Source of the DNA: Limnoperna fortunei
Lineage: Eukaryota > Mollusca > Bivalvia > Mytilida > Modiolidae
DNA length: 64,000 bases
NCBI GenBank assembly: GCA_944474755.1
Contig: OX104114.1
Coordinates: 85,112,623 to 85,176,622 of the forward strand
Reading direction: 5' to 3'
Positions 10,601 through 22,400 of the stretch are shown piece after piece; position 1 is the first letter of the stretch, and each line of letters opens with the position of its first letter. A program made the translations under genes and the position numbers. The notes beneath the pieces were generated by a model. The model was not told the DNA's origin. It saw only the letters and a program-made list of their open reading frames with translations, and did no database searches.

Positions 10601-11130
10601 TTCGGGTCAGGTGAGGTAAAAACAGAATCGATTAGATTTGGAATGGCACCAGCTTTCGCTTGAAATGTGAATGCAGTTGTAGAAGTATATAGAGTTTGTG
10701 TAAGACAAAGATTTAGCTTTTTTGAGCGGCTACAATTAATGAATTTAATTATGTTCAACTAGAAAAAGGAAAGGGGTCTTTAACATGCCAGGAACGTGGC
10801 ACAAAACACTCCATCCACTATGAAGACAAAATGAATCATGTTGCTTAAATATAATTAAATATATTAGCGAACACTCCCAAAAGTTTAACATTCAATATAT
10901 TGTTCAGCATAATATGTTCTTATATTAATGTCATGTTTGTCTCTATAGTATTACGTACAACTAATAATGTAGCAGTTATTCTCTCACACAAAGTTGATTA
11001 TTTTATCTCAGTTTCTCAAGCACTTTTTTTTGGGGGGGGGGGGGAGGGTACGCAAATATGCGTTAAAATTATAAGAAGTCTAACAATTACGTTATCTTTT
11101 TCTTGGGTTCATTGAAGGTATAACAGTATA

Positions 11131-11297
11131 CAATTAATTACTGCAACAGCAAGAAATAATAGACACTAAGACCTGGACTTGAGGTGAACTGACCTGACTG
11201 AGTCCAACGGACGAGGTCAGGTCAGCGAGAGTCCAGGTCGAGGGTCCATTATTTTCTGCTGTTGACCACTAAAACAGTAATCAATCGTTTTATTATA
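11131..11297. repeat. Foldback (imperfect palindrome), about 165 bp
   Basis: Successive arm pieces pair outside-in: ATTAATTACTG with CAGTAATCAAT, CAACAGCAAGAAATAAT with ATTATTTTCTGCTGTTG, GACCTGGACT with AGTCCAGGTC, and CTGACCTGAC with GTCAGGTCAG. The loop is roughly GAGTCCAACGGAC. It looks like a hairpin-type MITE inside the gene 2 intron. Confidence 0.8.
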
Positions 11298-11310
11298 CCG
11301 AAATGAACTT

Positions 11311-11356
11311 CTCCAAAAGTCAACATATGTCACGTGACAAATGTTGACTTAAGGAG
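11311..11356. repeat. 46-bp near-perfect palindrome centred on CACGTG
   Basis: The halves read outward from GTCAC|GTGAC through AACAT/ATGTT, AAGT/ACTT and CTCC/GGAG, with only two mismatched dinucleotide steps on each side. The centre is a CACGTG E-box-type hexamer. It sits 14 bases after the foldback, so it may be part of the same element. Confidence 0.85.
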
Positions 11357-13898
11357 CAGTGTTGGTGGTCATTTAGTAGAAAATGAATTGAAATCACATG
11401 TTCAAATATAACCAATAGAAATTGACTATATTGTAATTAATACTCGTGAGGTATAATAAAAGTAAATGTGTACCAGTAACAGGTTACCAGATTGTGTACC
11501 ACAGTGAATACCTATGTTGTATTCTGATTGGACGAATAGTGGTCAGATGTACAATTTTTTGTCTGTAGCTCCAGCATGAATTAGGTTTTAAAAAAGTGGT
11601 GAAAACATTTCAGATCTAGCAAGATAAAAAAATTTAAATTTAATATTTTACATTCAATGCATTAGAAATTGCATGTAAAAGTTGGAGTGTCTCAAACTGT
11701 TCTAACTATTGAAAAAAGGAATCGATAACGGATATATATGGTATATTTTTTTTTAAATGTTGAAGTTTATTAACTTCCTAGCACCGATAAACACCGAGGA
11801 ATGTTAGAAATGTATGCAAATCACAGACATGTTAGTATTTCCGACTATGACCAAAACATTTACTACTGTTCTACCTATATCCGAGAAGATTTTTTGTATA
11901 ATTTTTTTCTGAAAGTACATTAAGGCTATTTTTGCATAGATTGTGGTATCTGCTATTGAAACTAATTTAAAAAGAGGTACTCGAAATAATAACATGTTCT
12001 AATGCACACACTAGAAATTGCGGGTAATTGTAAGAACTATTTTCATCTTTTCTACATAAGCAGATTTCAAACCACACAATATTACAGGAAAGTGTTCTTC
12101 TGTTCTCATTTTATTTTAACTTTGTTTCTTTATGGTCATCTGTACTTTTCGCAATGATTTGGTCATATTCATGTGCATAAATTGAAATAAAAATATAAGG
12201 CCAAAAATAAGGTAAAATTAAAACCGTACTGTTCAGTTTGAATTTTGGATCAATTTCTTCCAGTTTTGCCATCCCCATTAAACCCTTTGGCTGAAAACTG
12301 CAATTTATCATAAATTGCAGAATTGTATGCCACAATTAAGCAAATTAATAGGAATGAGTCTTAAATTTTCTTAAATGTTAGTCCAAAATGTGCAAAAGTA
12401 TCCTAACGTGTAAATGTATTATTTATCACGTGATTATTATGCACATGATTTAATTAACAAAAACTTGTCAACTTAAGTTTTGTAATGGCAGAATTAAAGT
12501 AAAATACCCAAATTTAAAAAGAAAAACCACTTCCTTTACTGTTTGTGGAATTAAGTGCTACCGACAGCCTTTGACAGGCATATCGGTACTTTTATTTCTT
12601 TCATTTTTTTCATCTTACTATCGGAATAGTTTTTTTAATATTACATGAAAATTTAAAGCGATAGTTTTGGTAAGCGAGGTGAGCTAAATCCATGCAAAAG
12701 TGAAGTTAGCAAAAATCAGAGATCCAACGATCAGTTTTAAATTACATTCGGGACGTATACAAGTTAACACACATTTCAACAGCATAGACCGATAGACAGA
12801 AAATTGAGGCTGATGCTAAATGTTATTGCGATCTAGGAAGGGGCAGAGTTTTTGCTGCTCTACAAACACTACAAATGTTATTTTTTCATTGTATTGTTCC
12901 TTTCTGCTTTCCTTACTTGTATGTTGTGATTACACTGTGAGAATACCCATCAGTTCTTAAATAATAGAATTACCTCGCGTGGCGGATAAGGAAAACAGGC
13001 CTATGATACGGAAAACTTGTGTGCGGCTCATACTGTGTAATTTGGATAGCGCCACTTTCTTGCAGATAAAGACCCAATGTATAGTTCTTCAAAATCAATG
13101 GGGTGCATTGTAGTAGCTACAAAAGTCCTTTCTACTCTATGCTACTTTATTGTGACAGTCTAAAATGTCTGCCCCCCCCCCCCTTTAGTCCATCCCATGT
13201 CTCAAATGCATTCATTTTTGGTTAACTTGAACTCGTCCTAAATAAAGCAACCATTCATGTATCACAAGAACGTGATAGCGAAATTGATTTTTTTAAATAT
13301 TCCCAAGTGGGGAATATTTTAAAAGATTAACAAAACGTGTAGAAAAAGTCCTACTTTTATTTGGGATGGCCGAAGACACCTGATACGGATGGATGAAAAC
13401 GAAAACATGATAACATGGTTGAGTGGATGGAACAGCGAAAATAGGACGCACAAGAAGAACAAGGACGACATTTACACTGGCGAGAAAAGAATGGCGCTTG
13501 TTATCAATTAATGTAACAGTCAACATCGATGTACAATAAAACATGTGCAAATACTGCGAATAAGAAGAAAAAGAAGAAATACATCTATAGCAAATAAGCA
13601 GAAAAGTAATGGAATCGTAATCAAAGCCATGGTCAACAGAAAACAGGCGAACAAATTACTAATAAATCACCTAAACATTTTTTTTTTATCAGAAACAGCT
13701 ATCACCTTTCCATTCACTTTTTACACTAATGTCAATATTTTTATAGAAATAAAATTTTTGTTTCGCTTATTTGAATATGATATTATTATTCGTCACAATC
13801 ATTACGCTAATTATATAATGGCGACTATGGTAATAAGTATTGTATGCATGACAGAGCTTTTACGTACAATAAAGAAGAAAAAAGAATTAAATACTCAC

Positions 13899-13947
13899 AA
13901 AAAGTTACTGTCTGAATTACCAGCAATAAAATAATCTTCAGTTCCAT
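13899..13947 (-). CDS. Gene 2, exon 1: signal peptide
   Basis: The minus-strand ATG at 13947 opens MELKIILLLVIQTVTF and is followed by one base and a GTGAGT donor at 13898. The split codon becomes TGT (Cys) when joined to the acceptor at 9622. This is a classic short signal peptide: one acidic and one basic residue, then a Leu/Ile/Val core. Phase and length match the first exons of genes 3-6, which is the main support. The intron is 4276 bases. Confidence 0.85.
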
Positions 13948-13994
13948 CTTTGTAAATAATTCTTTAAAATATTATACTAAATCCACATTTTAAA

Positions 13995-14004
13995 GAATAT
14001 AAAC
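13995..14004 (-). promoter_or_regulatory. TATA-like box upstream of gene 2
   Basis: The minus strand reads GTTTATATTC about 50 bases upstream of the gene 2 ATG. In AT-rich DNA this may be chance. Confidence 0.25.
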
Positions 14005-14049
14005 ATCATATCTTCGACATGTTCATTATGGCCATAATGTAGTCATTAC

Positions 14050-14739
14050 ACGGTACGTGATTAGCATTTTATGACAATTATAACAACGAACAAACTACAG
14101 ACCTAATAATAAACGTACTATGGACAAATAAATAGTCAATAAAGCAAATAAATATCGATTAATGGATTTGGGCAAAAGATGACAATTTTCTGGTATTTCT
14201 TTTATTTGCATTTAAAAAATGTATACTCAATGAAACACGAACTATATTTAATTTTCATAATGCAATACAAGAATGTTAGAATAGTCTAGTAATAAGGTTT
14301 AATAGAATGTGACCTCTGGACTTCATGAACTAGAACGATATTCGACAGGCCCATATAGATAATGTTATACAAACTGTAAACGTCAATTTCATAAATGCTG
14401 CAAAAAATGTGTGCGAAAAACAAAAAAACTCAAATAATACCATAAGGGGTCCATAATTGTCAACATTTTCACAAGTTTGCAAAGAGCACTCTTTTTGAAA
14501 ACCCCCTCCCTCCCTCCAAAAGAGTACGTCAACATTTGTTTCAAGTCTGCACATCCACATTACCGGAAGTTTGAAGAACGTACAAAAAAAAATGTTGAAA
14601 TTGAAAAAAAATCCACAATACACGAAAGCAATATAGTTTTGTAACGAACGCAGAGAACAACAAACAGCTGGGGTGACTAGTAAGAATTATAAAAAGGTCT
14701 TACATGAAACGTACATGCATTATCAGCTAAAATCTGAAA
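14050..14739. other. Intergenic, no supported feature
   Basis: AT-rich DNA upstream of gene 2. A minus-strand ORF of 97 residues at 14330-14623 has no recognisable motif and I do not support it. Confidence 0.5.
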
Positions 14740-15475
14740 AAGAACTACAACAATTTACCCAAAAAAGACAGTAAATCATTTTGGAAGAAATAAAATAGAC
14801 TGAATGACAATCGTAAGAAATCGGAAGACAATGAAATATCTATACAAGCTTTATATATCATTTTAAAAAGCTTAACGAAAATCAACATAATGAAGGTAAC
14901 CAAATACCGAATTTGGATCATATTTATACCGAACGAAGTCCCATCACAGAGTCCGAAGTAAAAAGAGTTGAAATGAATTAAAAAATAACAAATCGCCAGG
15001 TAGTGACATGGTTCTAAATGAGTATACTAAGAATACCCTGGACAACATAATGCCTGTTTATATTAACTATTTAATTTAATATTAGACCCTGGTCTTATAA
15101 CAGAATGTTGGTCAGTTGGAATTATGATGCCTATTTATAAATATACAGAATCTAAATTAGATCCATATGTACAGAGGGACTACCTTAAATTCATTTTAAT
15201 TAAAATGTTTTCAGGTATCCTTTATAGACTTAATATTTATCCTGAACACGTTGAGCTTATTTTAAAATTACAGGCAGGATTCTGCAGAGTAGATTATACT
15301 ATGTATAATAGTTTTGTACTTCATTCTCAGATTAATACTTACTTTTCCTCTGATAAAAAAAGTTATTTTGTACGTTCGTTGATTTTAAGAGTGTGTTTGA
15401 CACCGTCTATAGAACCGGCCTATGGCGAAAACTACTTAAGTATAATATAAAAGGGAAAATACTGTGCAATATAGT
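14740..15475 (+). pseudogene. LINE (non-LTR) reverse transcriptase fragment, frameshifted
   Basis: Across shifting plus-strand frames I read NNKSPGSDMV, then NEYTKNTLDN, WSVGIMMPIYK, a degenerate block with LNIYPEHVELIL and QAGFCRVDYT, SFVLHSQIN, then FVDFKSVFDTV and LWRKLLKYNIKGK. These match, in order, the conserved fingers and palm blocks of non-LTR reverse transcriptases up to the VDFxxAFD box. The YADD box and everything after it are missing; sequence similarity stops at about 15475. Stops and shifts show a dead 5'- and 3'-truncated copy. A Jockey/CR1-type clade is likely but unproven. Confidence 0.75.
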
Positions 15476-18400
15476 CCGAAGCCAGGCTTGCTGAAACGAC
15501 AACCAACTTTCCAATCAGGGCATCCTTCATTCGCCGTCGTTAAAAGACCCGCCCGCTAGGAGGTCTCTGTAAGTAGAGCCACAATTATGGGCATCTAAGT
15601 TTTGTACGTGGAGTGATTGATTACAGATTAAAATAGTAGCTTAACGCCTAGTGAGCACTATTTTAGCTCTATTCAGGACGAGTACAATTAAACAAACAAT
15701 ACATCTGTTTGGAGAATGGTGTGGACGAATCAAGACAAAGACAGTTTTGAATGCCATGAAGAAGGTATTGAGATTTTGGTAGGTACGGAGAATTGGTAGC
15801 ATTTAATATGCAGTTTCTTTATTTAAATATCTCCAAAGGAGGTCTTTATTGTACAAGAAGCTTGATACTCTAAAAACATCTTACCCACTATCGTCCGCGG
15901 CCACGATTTCTGTATTATAACGGTAAGACTGGAGACTTTGAATCTTGGACCTGGACACGTCTGGGAACGTTCACCAGAACAAAGAATAGGGGAAGACCAT
16001 ATACCCCCTTTGTCTTTATGAGGTTCAACTCTTTCTCGCGTCAGTTCAAGGCAATTTTTACAACAAACGCATTCAAGCATAGACAAAGCACAATTACGAT
16101 AAGCATTCTATATTTGCTTGTGGTATAAAAACAAATATTTATCAATTTTAAAGAGCAGTTTACTTTTCAGGCGTGTGGAATTATTAATACTATAACTTGC
16201 CTAACACGTTCTGATTATTAGTTGAATGCTTGCGTTTGTTAGTGGTAATATTTATTTTTATATTTTTATCATGCTTTGCAGTTGAACTATTTAATGTACA
16301 GTTGCCAACAAAATGCACCAAAGATGATACAATAAATGAAAGTTAACTAGCTGAACGTACAAAACTGTACTCAACATCTCACATGTTCTGTCACCCGCTA
16401 CAAGGGAAATAGCATATTCTTAAATACTAAAATTTTAGGCTTGTATCGTTTCAGAGGATATAAGAACCCCTTCTAGGATGCTACTATGTGGTTACAAGGT
16501 TACAAATAGGGTTTCATTGTCTCAGATTAATAGAATATTGATTCTGTGTAACTGATAAAGACTTTCAATTTTACAATGTGACTCTGTTTCAGATTAATTA
16601 CTGTCGTGTTGGAACTCCGTATTCACTACATGTATCTAAGCATTGAATAAAACATTGTGTAAAACATTGTTTACTGATCAGAATTAACATTTTATATCAT
16701 AACTCAATTAAGAACTCATGTCAACATGACCCGATCTGGCATCTGTAGTCTAAAGTTTTATTTTCGTTCTGAATTGTGTGTTTAAGGGTGATATACTGTA
16801 ATTTTACGAAAAGATAAATCACATCATAGTGCAAATATGTACACAAATTTCTAAAAATGATTGTATAAGTGACATTTCAAAACTGCATGAAATAATTATA
16901 AAAAACTTGAGTAACTTGTTCTTAAAGAATTGAGTTGGAAGGGAGAGGGTTGAAGCGTTGGTTTGTTCCATAATTTAGTTTGAAATGCCTGTACCAAGTC
17001 AAAACCATTGCGGATGTCAATTCTCCGGTAGTGAAAGGAAAAATATGTTGAACTGTCTTGCAGTTCAGACTGTTTCTATCAGATATTTATATTTTATTAA
17101 ACATATCTTTAAATATAAAGTATACAGTTGAAAATCGTTTAAAAGAATGACATGATCAATTGTCAATCAAATAAAGATATGTCATGATTTACGTGCCACT
17201 TAAAAGACGCATGGGTCCTAATGTAGAAACAGTTACGGCCGTGGTGGTGGACACACAATTTTTGACGCCAACTGCAATCAATTTAAAAATTTTAAATTTT
17301 AAAATTATACCCACTCGTATTATTGGTAGTGAAAGTTTATGCGCACGGTTGGTTGTCGGATGTGTCTGATTTGTAAATTGTTAAAATCTGTAATGTCGCC
17401 TCAGAGGTGATATGCTAGAATAAAATATGTGTTAGATTAATGGTGTATATTAATAATGATGACTTAAATGTTAGCGTCTTTGAGCGGCACAAACTGCCTA
17501 TAGCGATACATACACACCATAGTCACTTTTAATGGATTTCAATGTGAATTATAAAATAAAACAAATGAACCATTTGTAGTATAAGTTTGAATAATTCTGA
17601 CAGAAACAAGAAAAAAGATATACAAGTGGACATCCATTTTCTTATTTGGGTGTGATGTCTGAGGGTAAGTGATTTTAGTCGGACGAAGTTTTTTGTATTG
17701 TTTCGACAGAATTATCAACGGTGGATTTTGAATATGTATAATGCATATGGAAGAAATTCTGTTTGGTTACACAAAAAAGGAACAACTGACGGGAACAGGA
17801 ATTTTAGCTTTACAACTCTGAACTTACTGTGTGTACTTGTAAGGGTTTATTAAAAATGCAAATTGTGCGGCGCTATCCCAACTAATGACCTCGCAATCGT
17901 ATTTAACAGATGCCTTGATGCCTGTATACATACTGCAACTGAGTACATTGCTTTTATTGGGTTTGGGTAACTCACTTTCTGTTTTCACCTTCTGTTTTGT
18001 GTTTGATTTTGTTTTGAGTTGTATATGTTTGTCTATATCTGGATTTGTAAATGTTCCTTGACTTTTGGCTCTTGTTCGGTCGGTTTCCATGCTATTTTTT
18101 TGTTTTTCACACAGCCAACCAGATTCTTGGAATCGATTACTGCTTGAAAATGTCTAATATTGTGTGTGTTTATATGGAGGTGTACTATTTGAAAATTTCT
18201 TTCGATCCATCGAATTTCGTTTACACTTTCCTAAATTTTAGCCATTAGCCGGATCGGGATTTTGTAAACTTTAACGAAATTAAGTAGTAGACTTGATATT
18301 GATGTAAACTCTATGGTTTAAGTATTTTTATATTTGTGTTTTTTAAAAAGCATTGCGGCGAATGATAATGGGTAAAGTGATTAAAGAGCACCACGATTTA

Positions 18401-19189
18401 TAAATTTTTAAACAAATATGAACACTACTGTAGCTACTGTAGTGCTACATAAGGTTAAATTGAACCTGACCCAACAACTCTATCGTTTGCGTGGCAGTCG
18501 AAATTTAATCCCCATGATCCAATCCCTTTTCATACATTTATTGCTTGTTGACCTGTTCTTGTCCAGTTATAGCTAAAATGGGCGATTGATTCCGGGTTGA
18601 ATATGGAGTGAGACACATTATCTACCGCAACCTGCTTTCCTTAACTTTTAATGCGACCACGAGGTTAACAACGTCAGGTGCAGAAGGGTACAATGGAACT
18701 TGACATTACATTTTGAGGACCTCGATTTTGCAAAAGACCGAGCCATAATCTCCAAAAAACATGCATGAAAAATCTAATCGCTTAAACAATTTCTGTAAAC
18801 AGAACGTTACATCAGCACAACATAAACAAACCCCATGAAAATAAAAACCAACATAACAACACCGGTACTCTTGTACGACACAATTAATTTTATCTAATGG
18901 AAGCCTAACCATCACTGACAACGCTGTACAAAAGGTATCAGAGATAGGCAAAAGTTGAAACTTGCGTCTAATACGGAAAATCAAACTTTACTCAATAAAA
19001 AAAGATTAAAATCTTTGACAAAGTGTAAAATTGGTGTCAATACATGGCGCTGAGTTTTAAACAATTATTCAAACGCACATTTAGAAAATTGAAAAGAATG
19101 AAAAATATTTTGTCCTAACAAGATCCTAAACGTTTACCGGCTGAAACAAATAAACTGCCGAAACATTCGCATAGAATTGGAAGAAAATG
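15476..19189. other. Intergenic, mostly featureless
   Basis: AT-rich DNA with short ORFs only. The part just after the LINE fragment (15480-15600) is GC-richer and may be another repeat. The one repeat I can link to other copies is at 17940-18090. Confidence 0.5.
17940..18090 (+). repeat. Interspersed repeat family A, copy 1
   Basis: Shares AACTCACTTTCTGTT and CTTGACTTTTGGCTC with the copy at 28880-29065 and, in reverse complement, with the one at 38345-38560. The spacing between the shared words is alike in all three. Confidence 0.75.
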
Positions 19190-19435
19190 GTTGAGATGGC
19201 TCGTCTCATGTGTTTAGATTAGAACCCTAACCTTTAAAGGATGAAATATGATGGCTCGTGTCATGTGTTTAGCATGGACCACCAACCTTTACCAAAAGTT
19301 GCACTGACTGGAAGACGCAAACCTGGAAGGTCAAAACAATGGTGAAGGTCATTAGATTCAGAACTAAATGATTATAGATTTCCAAAGGGATGGGGCACAT
19401 TGCATCCTTATGTAACCGGAGACGAAGATTAATAA
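19190..19435 (+). pseudogene. C-terminal tail of a LINE-type ORF2
   Basis: Broken plus-strand frames give MDHQPLPKVALTGRRKPGRS, then KQW and SLDSELNDYRFPKGW, ending DED before stops. The pattern R-x-PK-x-AL-x-G-R-R-x-x-GR is the common tail of many LINE reverse transcriptase proteins. A diverged duplicate of its start (ATGGCTCGT(C/G)TCATGTGTTTAG) lies just before it. Only the tail remains. Confidence 0.55.
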
Positions 19436-22400
19436 CTTAGTAAGTAAGTATATACCTGACATATTGCTCGCTAGACGTTAAGTAACTATTCAATAAATCA
19501 ATTACAAAAATTTTGTCAATTATTTACTCGAAATTGATTGAAAGTATATATAACAGACAGAAAGCTCCACTGGTGTCGTTAATGAAAACAGATAACAGTT
19601 TCCTTCCGACCCATGATTGATATAGAATTTTTTCTCGTGCATAGTTTTTTCCATTAGTGTCTGTCCTTTGAATTGCGTGTTCTTGTCTCGCGAGTTTCAC
19701 TGTTACACGACTTCTTGACGTGTTAACTTGTTCCTATTTTGATAACATTTGTTTTTTTTACCTTCAGATTATAGAAAAATGCTTTCGACCTATCCGATAG
19801 CTTGATTTAATAGTTATACACATATTGTGTAAGGTTAATAATATCAACAATTATTGCTATTGAATCCAAACAATGAAATGACAACTTTTTCAGTCCCGGG
19901 ACATGTACTATACATTGGTTAAGAGCAAATAAAAAATTGCATGTGATAAATTTAACAATTGAAAAACGTATCTGATAATAACGTAGGAAAAATATGCTTT
20001 TATACAAATGCGCTAGAATACATATATCTGTAACTCAGCTATAGAAAAACATCTATCATAATGTCAAAACGTAGAGGGAGACTATACGGCTGAAGCAAAT
20101 ACACTTATAACAATGTATTGTTTTGGGCTGTACCATATACTGAACAAATCTTAAAAACTTTCAAATAAAAAGTCTCTAATTCTAAAGAAAATTGTTCCCT
20201 ATTTTTAAAAATCACACTCAGCCTGAATCACATGGTTATTTAGAATCTCCTCAGAACTTTCAGTCACCACCCCTTTCAGTGTGCCCACTGTTGAGTTGAT
20301 AACATTTTCTGCTTCTGGTTTTAAAAGGTCTGAGTCCGCCAACTGGGACGCGCTGGTAAGCTCTGTGGGTCAAGGACTGAGAACTTTTCTTGTATGATCC
20401 CTGACTTTATTTTTTTTTCTGACAGTTTTTGACTGTATTTGTATGTGGTAAGACTTTTCTTAATGGTGACAGAGATGCTTTATTGCTATTTAGGAAGCCC
20501 TTGACAATATCTGCACCAGCCACACTTGTTGATGTTATATTCCTGCGTTGTTTGCAGTGTTTTCTGTTGCTTTGTTACACCTATTTTTACTCTATAAAGC
20601 ATAAAATAATTTCCTACAATGTTTGCTTAAATAGATTTATTTTTGCATTGTTGAATTTATTACTAGTACTAACTAGATTGTATTGATGCATCAGTACATG
20701 CCCTGATCCTTTGTAAGGTTTTAATTTGTTCATTGTCATACTATTTTATATTCTTCTATCTAGAACATATTTTGTGACTCTCGTTCTAAATAAGACCTAC
20801 AAAATCATACCATTTGATTGGTCGAAATAACTGTTCTTCGTTCTAAAAACGTGTATTTTATGAAGGACGGTATCATTTCTATTTATAATTAAATATATAT
20901 CTTCGATATTTTGTCAACAACATAAACCTCATTAATAATACACACATTCCTATAAATCTTTATGAATAATAGCTATTTAAGCAGGAACCTATAAATCAGC
21001 TATACTAGTCACAGGTTTAAAATAATAAATATCGTGATTTGCTATTGCATGTAACGCTTGCAGTCAAAGGTGTTGAAGATGTGTAAAGATATTAATAGAA
21101 ACACTATATGTTATGGAGACATCTAAGCTAAATCTGTATATTGAAGTTATATAATATAAATACATGGTTGACGTTGTATAATGGGATAGGAGCAAGCGAT
21201 GATAAATCTTGTATACTTATTCATATCTGACACACAATTGTAAAATAAAACTTCATAAAGATGACTGATAACGTTAGGAAAGAAAATCATTACACCTTTA
21301 ACTGAAATATTTCAACAGGAACAACATTTTTGTTAAGATTTTATTAATGTTTATTACTAAGTTGACCGAATATTCAACAAAAAGAGGAACATATATTATA
21401 TGTCAGTTTTACTTGCTTTACATGCTATTTTGAGATGTGTGTTATTTATTTTCAAAAAGTCAATATGGCGATTCGTAGCCGCTTCGAAATTTTACATTTG
21501 TAATAGACATCAGAATCGAATTATATTATTGCAGTTGGTCTCTATGCTAATAAAAAGTCAGACCAAGTCTAATTCGCATAGAGCCCGCTTGCAATAATCT
21601 ATTTCTAAAACTTCTGTAATGCAAACCTCACTAAAACCCGGAGTGAGTTCATGTGCTGTGTAAGATTAAGCAACTCCTGCTCAAAGCGTGGCACCCGTCA
21701 GGTTAAAATCCTGGAATTAGTCATATTGGGTGGTAGTCATAATCTAGTAAGAAGGCAGAAATTGGTTACGAACAAATAAATGGTCACTTGTAATACAGAT
21801 ATTTCGTAACGATCAACTAAATCATTACGCGAAGGTAAAATGTTCTAACTTATGACTTTATTTTGTTTTTTCTGTACTTAACAGTTTCATTTGTGTTCGA
21901 TGTTTTGTTGTTACCTGCATGAAATCGTGCCGTTGTGATTCCCTGCCTAAGTAGCTTTTCTGTAAGCAGATATTCTATCAAGGAAATTTGGATATGAAAT
22001 ACATGCTCTTGATCACGAGAACAAGATAAATTGGAAAATGCATACTTTAAGTGCAGACTGTTGCCTCTCACCCACACAAAATGGAAAAAGAACAACAAGA
22101 AAATTAAAATCAGTCATTTTCGTAATGTTTAGTTCTCAACCTACCTTATTCTCATATTTTAGATGGATATCAAGGTACAACACTTACCTAGTTGTCTCTT
22201 TTTGTTCTTTACTTCAAGTTAAACTGGCTAGATGCGATCAAAATAGTCACTTAGTTTGGATTATTAAATGCTTTTACGACCTCCTTGTATAAAATCAGCA
22301 TCATATGTATAGTGGAACGAGTCAGCAAGAAGGGAAATGTGTTCCTTTGTTCTTATAAAGCCGTAAAGGGTTACTTTAAAGAGAGACTAGACGATATCTC

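Larger units (their letters stand above)
9623..13898 (-). other. Intron of gene 2
   Basis: GT-AG intron (donor GTGAGT, acceptor TTTAATTTAAG). It holds an internally repeated interspersed element (9850-10600), homopolymer C17 at 10573-10589 and G13 at 11032-11044, a foldback repeat and a 46-bp palindrome (each listed), and otherwise AT-rich DNA without a supported gene. Confidence 0.8.

Noticed and set aside
13545..13934. 129-residue plus-strand ORF
   Set aside because: Overlaps the gene 2 signal exon on the other strand, is Lys/Asn/Ile-rich as expected from AT-rich DNA, and has no family.
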